This document shows positions 50,475-59,569 of a stretch of DNA of 64,000 bases, piece by piece. Numbering within the stretch: the first letter of the stretch is position 1; the number at the start of each line of letters is the position of its first letter. A model generated the notes under the pieces. That model was not told the origin of the DNA. It did not search any database and saw nothing but the letters and a program-made list of their open reading frames with translations. The stretch lies in the NCBI GenBank assembly GCA_021432605.1, contig MU271145.1, positions 2,480,001-2,544,000 on the forward strand, in the 5' to 3' direction. Source of the DNA: Coniochaeta sp. PMI_546. Lineage: Eukaryota > Ascomycota > Sordariomycetes > Coniochaetales > Coniochaetaceae. The position numbers and the translations under genes were made by a program.

Positions 50475-52716
50475 ATGGCCGGCCGCTTCGTGCGCGCGTC
50501 GAAATATCGTGAGCCAACCACCCCAGGACTGCTATGAACAGGGCGAGCGAGCTTGAGCTTTGCGCCTGCTGCTGTGGCACAGGTTGCTGACTGAGTGATT
50601 CTCATCCACGCAGGACACGTCTTTGGCAAACCAACAAGGAAAGAATTCTGCTATGACAACCTCCACATCAGCCGGAATGCCTGGGATACCAATCTCGTAA
50701 AGGTTAGACCGACAGCTCTCTTGCCCTTCGAGTCGTTCTAGCATGAGCTGGTTGGTAAACGCTGACACGTGCCCCTCGACATCCAGGCCAACCCCGAGTA
50801 CCTCTCAGTCAATTGGGAGTCCAGCGGCGGAGGCGCCTTCGCCGTCATCCCTCTCAACGAGAAGGGCAAGGTCCCGGACCAAATACCGCTCTTCCGCGGC
50901 CACACCGCCACCGTCCTCGACACCGACTGGAACCCCTTCAACGACCGAATCATCGCCTCCGGCTCCGACGATGGCAAGGTCTTCATATGGCAGGTACCCG
51001 AGGGCTTCACTCTCCACACGGACGCCGAGGAGATAGAGGACGTGTCGCCCTTGTCGAAGCTCACGGGGCATTCAAGGTGCGTCTCCTGGCACGACGGGCG
51101 CAGAAACATGGTCTGCGAAGACGAGCAAGCTTTCTCTAACCACCCCCGCAGAAAAGTCGGTCAAGTCCTCTTTAACCCAGCAGCGGAGAACATCCTCGCG
51201 TCGGCCTCGGGCGACTTCACCATCAAGCTCTGGGACGTCGGCACGGGCCAGTCGCACCTGACGCTCAAGCACGCCGACATCGTCCAGAGCCTCTCCTGGA
51301 GCGCCGACGGCAGCCTGATGGTCACGACTTCGCGCGACAAGAAGCTGCGCGTCTGGGACGTGCGGCAGGAGAAGCCCGTCCACGAGTATCCCGGCCACGA
51401 GGGCGCCAAGAACAGCCGGGCCGTGTGGATGGGGGAGCACAACCGCATCGCCACCACGGGCTTCTCGCGCATGAGCGACAGGCAGATCGGCCTGTGGGAG
51501 CCGGGGCGGAAGGACCCCATTGGCGGGTTTACCATGCTTGATTCCATCTCGGGCGTGTGCATGCCCTTCTGGGATGACGGCTCCAACTGTCTGTACTTGG
51601 CTGGTAAAGGGTAGAGTGGACCTTCAATCCCACCCCGTCTTTACGAGAGGTCGCCGGCGCGCTGACAATGCAACAGTGACGGCAACATCCGCTACTTTGA
51701 GTACGAGAACGACAAGTTCGAGTTCCTGTCCGAATACAAGTCTGGCGAGCCGCAGAGAGGCATTGCCTTCCTGCCGCGGCGCGGAATCAATGTAAGTTTG
51801 AGAGAATCGTCACTAAGCTCCATGCGCCCCTATACTCACCCCCAGCGCTCAGGTGCACGAAAACGAAGTGATGCGCGCCTACAAGACGGTCAACGACTCC
51901 TACATCGAGCCCATCTCCTTCACCGTGCCCCGGAGAGCCGAGACGTTCCAGTCCGACATCTACCCTCCCGCCGTCGGCACCAAGCCCGCCGTCTCGGCCC
52001 TCGAGTGGCTCAACGGCAAGACCGGCCTGCCGCCCAAGATCGACCTCGAGAGCATCTACGAAGGCAACGCCCCGGTCGAGATCGCGTCCGACTACAAGCC
52101 TGCCGCTACCCCCGCCCCGGCACCGGCGTCCAAACCTGCCCCCAAGAAGGAAGAGCCGAAACCAGCATCGCCAGTGGTCGCCCGCGCCCCGCCCTCGACA
52201 GCCGACCAGAAGGCCTCCATCTCCGCCATGGCAGACAAGTACAAGGCCGACGAATCCTCCTCGGAAGACGACGATGACGCCGAGACGTCCTCCTTCGAGG
52301 AGATCCCCAAGCCAGCCCAACGAGCAGCAGCAGCAGCTCCCGCCCAACCCAGGCCGACTCCGGCCGCCCAACCCTCCTCCTCCTCCTTCTCCAAGCCGAC
52401 CCCCGCGCCCTCGTCGCCCGTGGCAGCCAAACACCCCGAGCCCGCGCCTCAACCAAAGCCCACCTCCTCCCAAACACCGGCAGCGGTCGCCCCCGCCGGT
52501 TCGGGTCTCGAGTCCACCCTGGAGACGATCAAGCAGCTCCTCGAGCAGCAGACGCGGATAATAAGCACGCAGAGCGAGCGCATCGGCCAGCTGACCACCG
52601 AGGTCGAGACGCTGAAGAAGAGGGTCGGCAATGCCGCCGCCGCCGCGCCGCCGCCGCAGGACCAGAGCGAGAGGATCAGGCAGCTTGAGTTGGAGCTTGA
52701 GGCGGCTAGGTCGTGA
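50475..52716 (+). CDS. crn1: Coronin (actin-binding WD40 protein), 6 exons
   Basis: Exons 50475-50508, 50614-50702, 50787-51076, 51152-51610, 51677-51791 and 51853-52716 give 616 residues. Donors are GTGAGC, GTTAGA, GTGCGT, GTAGAG and GTAAGT. The start MAGRFVRASKYRHVFGKPTR is the family hallmark. A seven-bladed WD40 propeller (residues about 1-400; HTATVLDTDWNPFNDRIIAS, SASGDFTIKLWDVGTGQ, TSRDKKLRVWDVRQEKPV) is followed by the coronin C-terminal extension (VMRAYKTVNDSYIEPISFTV). A long Pro/Ala/Ser-rich unique region and a C-terminal coiled coil follow (IKQLLEQQTRIISTQSERIG and on) for trimerisation and Arp2/3 contact. It binds actin filaments at cortical patches and regulates Arp2/3. The tiny first exon explains why no long frame reaches the true start. 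Confidence 0.95.
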
Positions 52717-53535
52717 TTGGAGAGATGTCGTGGGTGAGCTTTTAAAGGGGAGGTGGGGGTGGTGGGGTGGGGGGGTTTGGGGAGTTACAGCTGAGGGGAG
52801 TGTGTGAGTTGCCTTGTGTAGGAGCGTGGAATGAGCAGGCTGGTTGGTTGGGTGCGTGTTGTTTATCGGGTGTTGGTTGTTTTTGCGTGCCAAAGCTGAT
52901 GAATTGAAATGAATATGTTTCTCTTGGCCCCCGCAGCCTCTATATCGATGGTGTTGGAGGATCCCTGGGTCGGCGGTCCCTTGACAGTGTCGGCTAAAAA
53001 GTATAGGGTAGGACCTGGAATATGGTTCTCTTCTTGTCCTTGCTTCTGTTTTACTGCTTGATTCTGGGATCTTCAGATTGGGGAGTCAGTCTTCTTGGCC
53101 TGTCTCTTGTGCCGTGCTGTCTTCTGCCTTGCCAGGGACTGATCTGATTGAAGATGATATCACAAACTATAACAATGTGATAGTCATCTTTGTCTTTGGA
53201 AAGTGACAACAGCATTGTCCGGTCTCTAGGAGCCAGATACGGCTTTGTTCCTCTTGCTCGTTGATACCACTTGAGTGTTCTCCTTTGTCCGTCAGAGGTA
53301 GCTTCTTCAGGGGCTTGCTATTATAATATAACCCTTCTCTCCAAGGTTATGTATCACCTCATCTCTGCAACATTGAACTTGAACTGACGCATTCATGAAA
53401 TTGAACGACCTCTCACCAACGTCCTACTGACAGACACATCTCTCAACCCTGTCCACTTTCACATAATACCACCAACTCACACGAGGTAAGCCCTCTCTCC
53501 CCTCTCACTCACCCAAACCACACCCTCCATCAGCC
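52717..53535. other. Intergenic region with a probable 5' leader intron
   Basis: Coronin 3' sequence (G-rich near 52750-52780) followed by the promoter of the next gene. From 53440 the plus strand is C- and T-rich. A likely leader intron lies at 53486-53533. Confidence 0.55.
53486..53533 (+). other. Probable 5' leader intron
   Basis: A 48-bp segment begins ACGAG/GTAAGC and ends TCCATCAG, two bases before the ATG of the following gene. The interior is pyrimidine-rich with a CTCAC stretch as a possible branch site. Its removal does not change the protein. Confidence 0.45.
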
Positions 53536-54786
53536 ATGTCCCCGCCCCTCCTCCCCTCCTTCCCCCTACTAACCACCCAAGGCACCCTCCCCTCCCCTCC
53601 CCCCCGTCCCCCATCCCCCTACCCCCGCGACCCGCGCACAGGCAACACCATCTGGTCCCCCACCTCGCAAGCAGACCACATCCGCCAGCGCCTCAAGCTC
53701 GTCCGCCTGCAGCACCTAACAGCCGACCCGCAGATCGCAGCGACCTGTGCCGAAACCGCCCTGGCCAGACAACAAGTCCGCTACGCCGCCCTGCATGCCG
53801 CCCGGCAGGACAAAAAGTCGAAAGACGAGCGGGCCAGACGCACGAGGTGGGAGGACCCCGACCCGTTCGTCAGCTGGGAGACCCCCGCCACTTTACCGGA
53901 GGATGTCTTTTACCGCCCCGCCGCGCCGGCCTGCGTGGCTGTCCTGAGCGGGGTGCCGAACCTGGCCTGGGGTTATGGACGGGTGTGCATGGTGCATCCC
54001 CTGAGGCAGGATCCGGTCGGTCCAGCCGGTAAGGGGATACCTGTCTTTGCCGGGGAGGTGGGGGAGGGTAAGGGCATTTTGAAGAGGTTGGATCCGAGGG
54101 CCAGGGAGGATCGGACGGAGAGGTTTGACCTGGTTAGGGTCGAGAGGGCGGTTTGTTTTGCTGCGGTTGAGGGGAGGAGGGATGGGAGGGGGAGGTGTTT
54201 GAGGTGTAAGGTTGGGGGGTTGCTGTGTAGTCTTGAGCGGAAGGGGAATTGGGGGAAGAAGAAGTGTGAGGCGTGTAGGAGGAATGGGTGTCGGTTTTGT
54301 CTGAGGCTTGTGTGGGATGTGAAGACTGGACGGGCCGAGGATGATACGGGGAGGCTGGCGAGGTATAAGTATGTCAGGGTCAGGAAGACGGAGGGGTGGA
54401 GGAAGTTCGATGTCCTTGTTTATGTGCGGGATACAGAGGGCGAGGTGGACGTGGAGGAGGTGAGGCGATGTGCGCAGCAGCTGGTTGATGGCGAGGTGGT
54501 CAGCCTCTGGGGTACGGCGCTCAACTCAAACGACAGGAGCTCGATGGCGCTCCCGAGCTGGAAGGACGGCTACTGCAAATCGTTGACTCGGAAGAACCAG
54601 CTTGACACAGCCTTTGTCAGGAGATGGAGAGGAGATGACGGGATACGGGAGCCGGAGATTGACAAGGCGGCCGTGACGTGGCAAGACTACTTCCAGCTGC
54701 TGGACGAGAAGTGGAGGTATTTCAACCCCTACATGCCGCGCGAGCCTAGACCACGAATCCAGTCCGGAGACAGGCCGGCGGCATGA
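53536..54786 (+). CDS. Unknown protein with Zn2Cys6-like cysteine cluster
   Basis: Single exon, 416 residues, unrecognised. The N-terminal 30 residues are Pro-rich, then a basic helical stretch (about 45-105, HIRQRLKLVRLQHL to KKSKDERARR). The notable part is a cysteine cluster at residues 221-255: C221-x2-C224-x6-C231-x12-C244-x2-C247-x7-C255, with an extra C252. This spacing matches the fungal Zn(II)2Cys6 DNA-binding consensus, but it is internal and has few basic residues between the second and third cysteines (KVGGLL), so DNA binding is doubtful. The C-terminus has YFQLLDEKWRYFNPYMPREP. No fungal-specific transcription factor middle region is seen. Start is the first ATG, just after a possible leader intron. 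Function is not known. Confidence 0.75.
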   Translation: MSPPLLPSFPLLTTQGTLPSPPPRPPSPYPRDPRTGNTIWSPTSQADHIRQRLKLVRLQHLTADPQIAATCAETALARQQVRYAALHAARQDKKSKDERARRTRWEDPDPFVSWETPATLPEDVFYRPAAPACVAVLSGVPNLAWGYGRVCMVHPLRQDPVGPAGKGIPVFAGEVGEGKGILKRLDPRAREDRTERFDLVRVERAVCFAAVEGRRDGRGRCLRCKVGGLLCSLERKGNWGKKKCEACRRNGCRFCLRLVWDVKTGRAEDDTGRLARYKYVRVRKTEGWRKFDVLVYVRDTEGEVDVEEVRRCAQQLVDGEVVSLWGTALNSNDRSSMALPSWKDGYCKSLTRKNQLDTAFVRRWRGDDGIREPEIDKAAVTWQDYFQLLDEKWRYFNPYMPREPRPRIQSGDRPAA

Positions 54787-55132
54787 GAACGGGTGGACTG
54801 GATGGACGACTCACGAAGCTAGCTGGGGCCAATTTGTGACAGACTGCAAGCTGATGCTGATTGCAGAAATATACTTCACCATATTAGAGCAAGGTACTTA
54901 GTGATCAAGAGTTCGTAATACAGCCGACAGATGGCCATCATTCTTGTCCAGCTCATACATTCGCCATTCTAGAGCTGGTCCTCGCCTTCATGTCCAAAGA
55001 ACACCGCCAGTATGATACAAACCAACAACCCTCTGTTCCATAGCTCCCCTAGTCCTCTCTTCTGGTTCTTGTCCTCCTTCCACGCGCTTCGTACTGCAAA
55101 TCCGTCTCCATCAGAGTGAACAGTCTCGGCTC
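54787..55132. other. Convergent intergenic region
   Basis: About 350 bp between two converging 3' ends; nothing beyond expected 3' sequence is visible. Confidence 0.55.
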
Positions 55133-57847
55133 TCAATTCGAAACCCTCCCCCTCTTGACCGGCAACGGCGACCTGGACCTGCTCGAGCTACTATTCCGCC
55201 TCCTCTTCCCCGCCGCAGGCGGACTCGGCGACCGTGTCGCCTCCCTCCGTCTCGGCGGGAGCGGAGTCCTGCTACGACTCCGACTCACCGACCGGTCCGA
55301 GTAAGAATCCCTCCTGGGCGCAGCCCGTCTCGGCGGCGGAGACGGCGACCGACTATCTGTCGCCGCCACCGCCCTTGCGCCCCTGGCCGGCGGCGACCGC
55401 GACCGGCTGTAGCTGCCGTACCGCTTCTTGTTCCGCGGTGGCGGGGGGCTGGCGGAGTATGACGCGGCGCGGCGCTTATTTGGCCGCGGGCTCACGGATG
55501 AGCTATTTCTCCTCCGCGGCGGGCTGGGGCTCGGGGTGTAGGAGTCTCGCCGCTTCCGGCCGCGGTCGCGGTCGCTGGCCGACGACCCGCGTCGCCGCGG
55601 CGGTGGTGAGCGTGAGGCAGACGGGCTTCGCCGGCGGGCTGCTGTGGCGCGGGGTGGTGGAGACCTAGATCGCGATTGCGACGAGTATGACGGCGAACGA
55701 GAGTAGCGCTGTGCGCGACCCTTGCGCGGTGCCGGACTTGGCGATCTGGAGTAGTCGTCGCGACGACCAGGACGAGAGACGGAGCGGGAGGGCGATCGGC
55801 CACGCGTAGAAACCGATCGCGACCGACTGTAACTCCTGCCACGGCGCGGCGGTGGCGACTTCGACTCGTACCGTCTGCGATCAATGGCTTTGCGCGGCGG
55901 CGTGCGAGACCGCGACCGCGACCGAGATGAGTAAGAGGAGCCGGTGTATGATGAATAGCTAGACACAGACTCCGAGTCCGAATCTGGCGCAGCCGGGGCA
56001 GGCAGCGCGGGCTTGGGCATGTTCTGGAGGAACTCGCGCATCTCCTGCGTAAGCGCACCCATGCCGATGCTGGTGAAGTAGTTGATGGAGAAGCGGGTGT
56101 TGCGCGGGTTGTCGTGGGGGAAGATGCCCTGCAAGCTGGGCTGGAGCATGTCTTCCTTCATACGGGCCTCGAGCTTCTTCATGCCCATGTTCTCCGCCAG
56201 GTCCTGGAACAGGATCTTGATGAAGATACGGCTGGCCGACGTCGTCTCTTCCTCATTCAGGTGGATGATCGAGAGAACATGCCAGCCGATGGCATCCGTC
56301 GCAAGCAGGTGGCCCCAGAAGCGAGCGATGTTCCTCAGCTTGTTGGTCTCGTACCTGTGAATCGTGTCGTAGTACTTGCAGAATGACTCCTCAAAGAGGT
56401 CGCACCACATGCGGTTGAGACGCGCGAACCGCTCCCCTATCAGGCCGTAGAACTTGAGGTAGGTCTTCGACTCGGCGCAACACTCGACAATCATGCTAAC
56501 GAGCTCCGTTTCCTGGCCCGGGGGAAGACGCAGCTTCATGAGCTTATGCGTCGACTCCTCGGGGTCGGCACTCGACATGATGGTGAGGTAGATGGTCCGT
56601 CGGAGGTTGACCAAGTCCGCATTGCTCTGGTCCTTGATCTCGAGAGCCTTCACCTCTTCGTCCTCCTCCTCCTCAGACGACGACTCATCCTCGTCATCCT
56701 CGTCCTCATCGTCGCTGACCTCGCCGAGAATCTCAGCCTTCAGCCTCTTATACGCCTCCTCGTTCTCCTCCCACTTCTCATCAAACCTGAAGACATTGAG
56801 CGTGTCCTGTCCGTCAATCTCACCGTCGAGCGAGATCTGATGCGTGATCTGGTCCTCTTCCTCAACCAGATCCAACTCCTCCTTGACAGCAGGGTTATCC
56901 TTGAACTTATCCTTCCGGATCTGAAACAGCACCTCGATCATGTACTGGACCCGCCGGTCGATGTCCGCCTCGTGCAGGATGTTCCTGAACTGGTCAAACA
57001 CGATCCGCGCGATTTCGGGATTCATATCCTCGAGATGCTGCCCGACCTCCTTGGTCAGCCCAACCGCAATCTCCACACTATCGTCCGTCGGCTTCTGCAG
57101 GAGCAGCACCAGTATCTGCGCAGCCAGCGTCTCGTGCACGACCTGCTGATTGACCAGGTGCGCGATGAACGTAGTCGTGGCAAGACAGACCGCCTTGTCG
57201 TTCCGCTTGTACGCCTTCCGAAACCTCAGCACCAGCCTCTTCACCAGCAGCTCCCCGACCTGCGGCAGCTTCGTGTTCACGATGGCCGCCATGGCGGCGT
57301 AGATGGGCGTGAAGGGCAAGCTGGCGGCCTGCGCCTTGGTGATGCTCTGGCAGAACAGGCCGCGGCCCCTGACGAGGTTCTCGCCGAAGAGCTCCGGCAC
57401 GATGTGCTTGATGTTGGACACGTTGACCTTGTTGATCAGGCCGTTGATGGACTTCTTCAGGGCCTCCCAGGCCATGCGCTGGTACTCCTTGCTGCTGCGG
57501 TCCGTGATCTGGGCCTGGAGCGCGCGCAGTCGGGCGGGCGGGATGTAGGTGCCTCCCGAGCGCATGTTGAGGAGCTTCTCGTACTCGGCCTTTGCGGCTG
57601 CTTGTTTCTCTTCTTCGGTCTTTTGGGGTGGTTCGGCGGGCGGAGGGTCTCGTCTGGCCGGACGGTCGCGGTCGCTGGTGTCGCGGCCATGACTGCGGTC
57701 GTTGTCTCGACCCGGTCGGTAGCTGTCGCCGCCGCCGCCGCCGCCGTCTCGTCGCGCAGGGGAGCGTTCGCGACGAGGAGAGCGCGGCCGAGAGGGTGGC
57801 GAGCGGTCGTCGAGGTGGCGTGTTGGAAGGGCCTCGGCTGAAGCCAT
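55133..57847 (-). CDS. cwc22: Pre-mRNA splicing factor CWC22
   Basis: Single exon, 904 residues. CWC22 joins the activated spliceosome (NTC-related) and, in many eukaryotes, loads eIF4A3 for exon junction complex assembly. The N-terminal 70 residues are Arg/Ser/Asp-rich. An MIF4G domain follows (about residues 120-310; AWEALKKSINGLINKVNVSN, RGLFCQSITKAQAASLPFTP, NTKLPQVGELLVKRLV). After an acidic linker (SDDEDEDDEDESSSEEEEDE) comes an MA3 domain (about 410-520; LRRTIYLTIMSSADPEEST, LPPGQETELVSMIVECCAES), and then the C-terminal conserved segment ending near GALTQEMREFLQNMP. The last 280 residues form a long RS/RSP-rich domain absent from budding yeast. Antisense frames of up to 431 codons reflect its composition only. 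Confidence 0.95.
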   Translation of the reverse strand: MASAEALPTRHLDDRSPPSRPRSPRRERSPARRDGGGGGGDSYRPGRDNDRSHGRDTSDRDRPARRDPPPAEPPQKTEEEKQAAAKAEYEKLLNMRSGGTYIPPARLRALQAQITDRSSKEYQRMAWEALKKSINGLINKVNVSNIKHIVPELFGENLVRGRGLFCQSITKAQAASLPFTPIYAAMAAIVNTKLPQVGELLVKRLVLRFRKAYKRNDKAVCLATTTFIAHLVNQQVVHETLAAQILVLLLQKPTDDSVEIAVGLTKEVGQHLEDMNPEIARIVFDQFRNILHEADIDRRVQYMIEVLFQIRKDKFKDNPAVKEELDLVEEEDQITHQISLDGEIDGQDTLNVFRFDEKWEENEEAYKRLKAEILGEVSDDEDEDDEDESSSEEEEDEEVKALEIKDQSNADLVNLRRTIYLTIMSSADPEESTHKLMKLRLPPGQETELVSMIVECCAESKTYLKFYGLIGERFARLNRMWCDLFEESFCKYYDTIHRYETNKLRNIARFWGHLLATDAIGWHVLSIIHLNEEETTSASRIFIKILFQDLAENMGMKKLEARMKEDMLQPSLQGIFPHDNPRNTRFSINYFTSIGMGALTQEMREFLQNMPKPALPAPAAPDSDSESVSSYSSYTGSSYSSRSRSRSRTPPRKAIDRRRYESKSPPPRRGRSYSRSRSVSTRGRSPSRSVSRPGRRDDYSRSPSPAPRKGRAQRYSRSPSYSSQSRSRSPPPRATAARRRSPSASRSPPPRRRGSSASDRDRGRKRRDSYTPSPSPPRRRNSSSVSPRPNKRRAASYSASPPPPRNKKRYGSYSRSRSPPARGARAVAATDSRSPSPPPRRAAPRRDSYSDRSVSRSRSRTPLPPRRREATRSPSPPAAGKRRRNSSSSRSRSPLPVKRGRVSN

Positions 57848-58407
57848 CGTGGGTGACGATGTGGCTGGTAAGGTCGTACTGTGTCTATCGCATCAGGCTT
57901 GTGAATGACGGTCGAATGCCGGTTGAAATCTCAAGAATCGACGTGACTGTATATCTGCGTGGTGGCTGTCCGTGAAGTGGCAGAGACAAAAGGATGCAGC
58001 ACGGTTTCGCTTGGCTGCTAGTCTTGCCTTGCTGCAAGGCAGAGAGAGACAGAGCATCCAAAAGTTTTGGAGATAGGTAGATCTTGCCCCACATTTTACG
58101 TGTGCACGTACCACATGAGGCTGACGGCTAGTGCCGGGAGAACCCCGGCTTTTGCACGGGACGCGAACGCGCTGGCAAATGGAACGTATACTACATGTGT
58201 GTACCAAAGTACCCCTGATTTTATCGAGGCACACTGACACTAAGGTAGGTAAGGTAGGTAGTTACTTACTTGCCCACTCTGGACAGCTTTCCAGAACATC
58301 ACCATCAGAACTGGCCCCCAGACTTCCCCAACTGTGGTCGCTGCTACCTTTTTCAAGAAATTCTCTACTCTCGTTCAAGTGACTTTCGAAAGGTCTATTA
58401 ATCTACA
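57848..58407. other. Divergent promoter between CWC22 and DPM2
   Basis: 560 bp shared by two divergent genes. It contains a tandem AAGGTAGGT motif around 58242-58260 close upstream of DPM2. No additional gene. Confidence 0.55.
58242..58259 (+). repeat. Tandem AAGGTAGGT x2
   Basis: Two adjacent AAGGTAGGT units lie about 150 bp upstream of the DPM2 start, next to GTTACTTACTTGCC. Related GGTACC/GGTA motifs occur in other intergenic regions of this window (43859, 43873, 20372). Role unknown. Confidence 0.5.
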
Positions 58408-58881
58408 ATGGTTCGTATCCCCCTAGATAGCTCTCATCTCTCCCGCAGCCGCACCAATACACCCAAACCCATCCCTCCGCAACCCGAACAAGGCGATGCT
58501 AACCACCAAAACCCCGTATTACAGCTCGACAAACTCGTCGGCCTCGCCATGCTCGTGGCCGCCTCCGTCGTCTTCCTCTACTACTCCATCTGGACTCTTC
58601 TCATGGTACTTGACCTCTCTCTCTTCCCCCCATCCCCCATCCCCACTGGGTAGAACCTCTCTCGCAATAAAACACACCGGGCTAACACAAAACAGCCCTT
58701 CGTCGACTCGAACCACCCTCTCCAAAACTTCTTCCCCCCCCGCGTCTGGGCGATCCGCATACCCATCATCCTCATCCTCCTCGGCTGCGCCGTCGTCGGC
58801 TCCTTCCTCAGCGTCGTCATGATCCGGAGCAACAGGAAGAAGGCCGCCAAGGCCAAGGCTGCCGCCAAAAAGAAGGCGTAG
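58408..58881 (+). CDS. dpm2: DPM2, regulatory subunit of dolichol-phosphate mannose synthase
   Basis: Preferred exons are 58408-58410, 58525-58605 and 58696-58881, giving an 89-residue protein starting M-LDKLVGLAMLVAASVVF, very like animal Dpm2 (84 residues). The first intron follows the ATG itself (GTTCGT donor, GCTAACC branch, TTACAG acceptor); the second is 90 bp (GTACTT, GCTAACAC, AACAG). Two transmembrane helices (LAMLVAASVVFLYYSIWTLL and RIPIILILLGCAVVGSFLSV) flank PFVDSNHPLQNFFPPR; the tail is lysine/alanine-rich (KKAAKAKAAAKKKA), consistent with ER membrane retention. Dpm2 stabilises Dpm1 and Dpm3 for Dol-P-Man supply to GPI anchors and N-glycans. The first intron is 114 nt and stop-free in frame, so retention would add 38 hydrophilic residues after Met; that longer form is the alternative model. 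Confidence 0.88.
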
Positions 58882-59569
58882 ATAGGGGGGGAAAGAGGAG
58901 GTCCAACCTTTTTATTTGGAGGGGGGGCGTTGTGGAAAAGGGAATTGTTGTGTACCTTATTCTTGCGGACCGGGGTTACTATAATGAAGCTATAGAACTT
59001 CAGGTTCATCCCGCAGCTGAAGTGTCAGGTTTCTTATTCCCAAGATTTTGCTCTGTTGTTCTCATGGGATCCATCTAGCATTACAGTGACCGGAATAGAG
59101 GGATCTATTCCAGGTCACGTTCAACATTTCACATCAGGGCGGGCGAATGGTCGGGGACATGGATCGCATTGACTAGCATCCAACAAGGCTTTGTGTCTGT
59201 GTGCCTACATCACTGAGAGCTAGCCTGTAGCCAAAGGCAGCGGCTACATCCGCAGGCAGGACGTCCCATCCCACACAACCATGACCACGCAGTCCGGAGC
59301 GAAGAGCTATCTATCCCCTTGTCAAACCCAAGGTCCAGATATTGTAAGGAGTGTTTGTACCAGAGACGCCGCCAGCCATATCATATCCAAGCAGTAAAAA
59401 TGTCCTGACACACTTGCCACCCAGCCGAGATGCCGAGATGTGTCCTCTCGGACCCCAAGACGTCAGGACGTCCCCCATCTCGGAACTACTGGTGTTTCTG
59501 TGCACAAAAAACATGTTTACTCATCACTTAGCCCATGACAAAAACCAAGCAAACAGGGAAAACAACTCC
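58882..59569. other. Convergent intergenic region
   Basis: About 690 bp between the 3' ends of DPM2 and the BCAS3-like gene. No coding signal, RNA or repeat recognised. Confidence 0.55.

Noticed and set aside
51787-52893. 368-codon minus-strand open frame
   Set aside because: It mirrors the Pro/Ala-rich region of coronin and is Gly/Arg-rich low complexity.
56546-57841. 431-codon plus-strand open frame
   Set aside because: It lies fully antisense to CWC22, is leucine/valine-biased as expected from a GC-rich mirror frame, and shows no family features.
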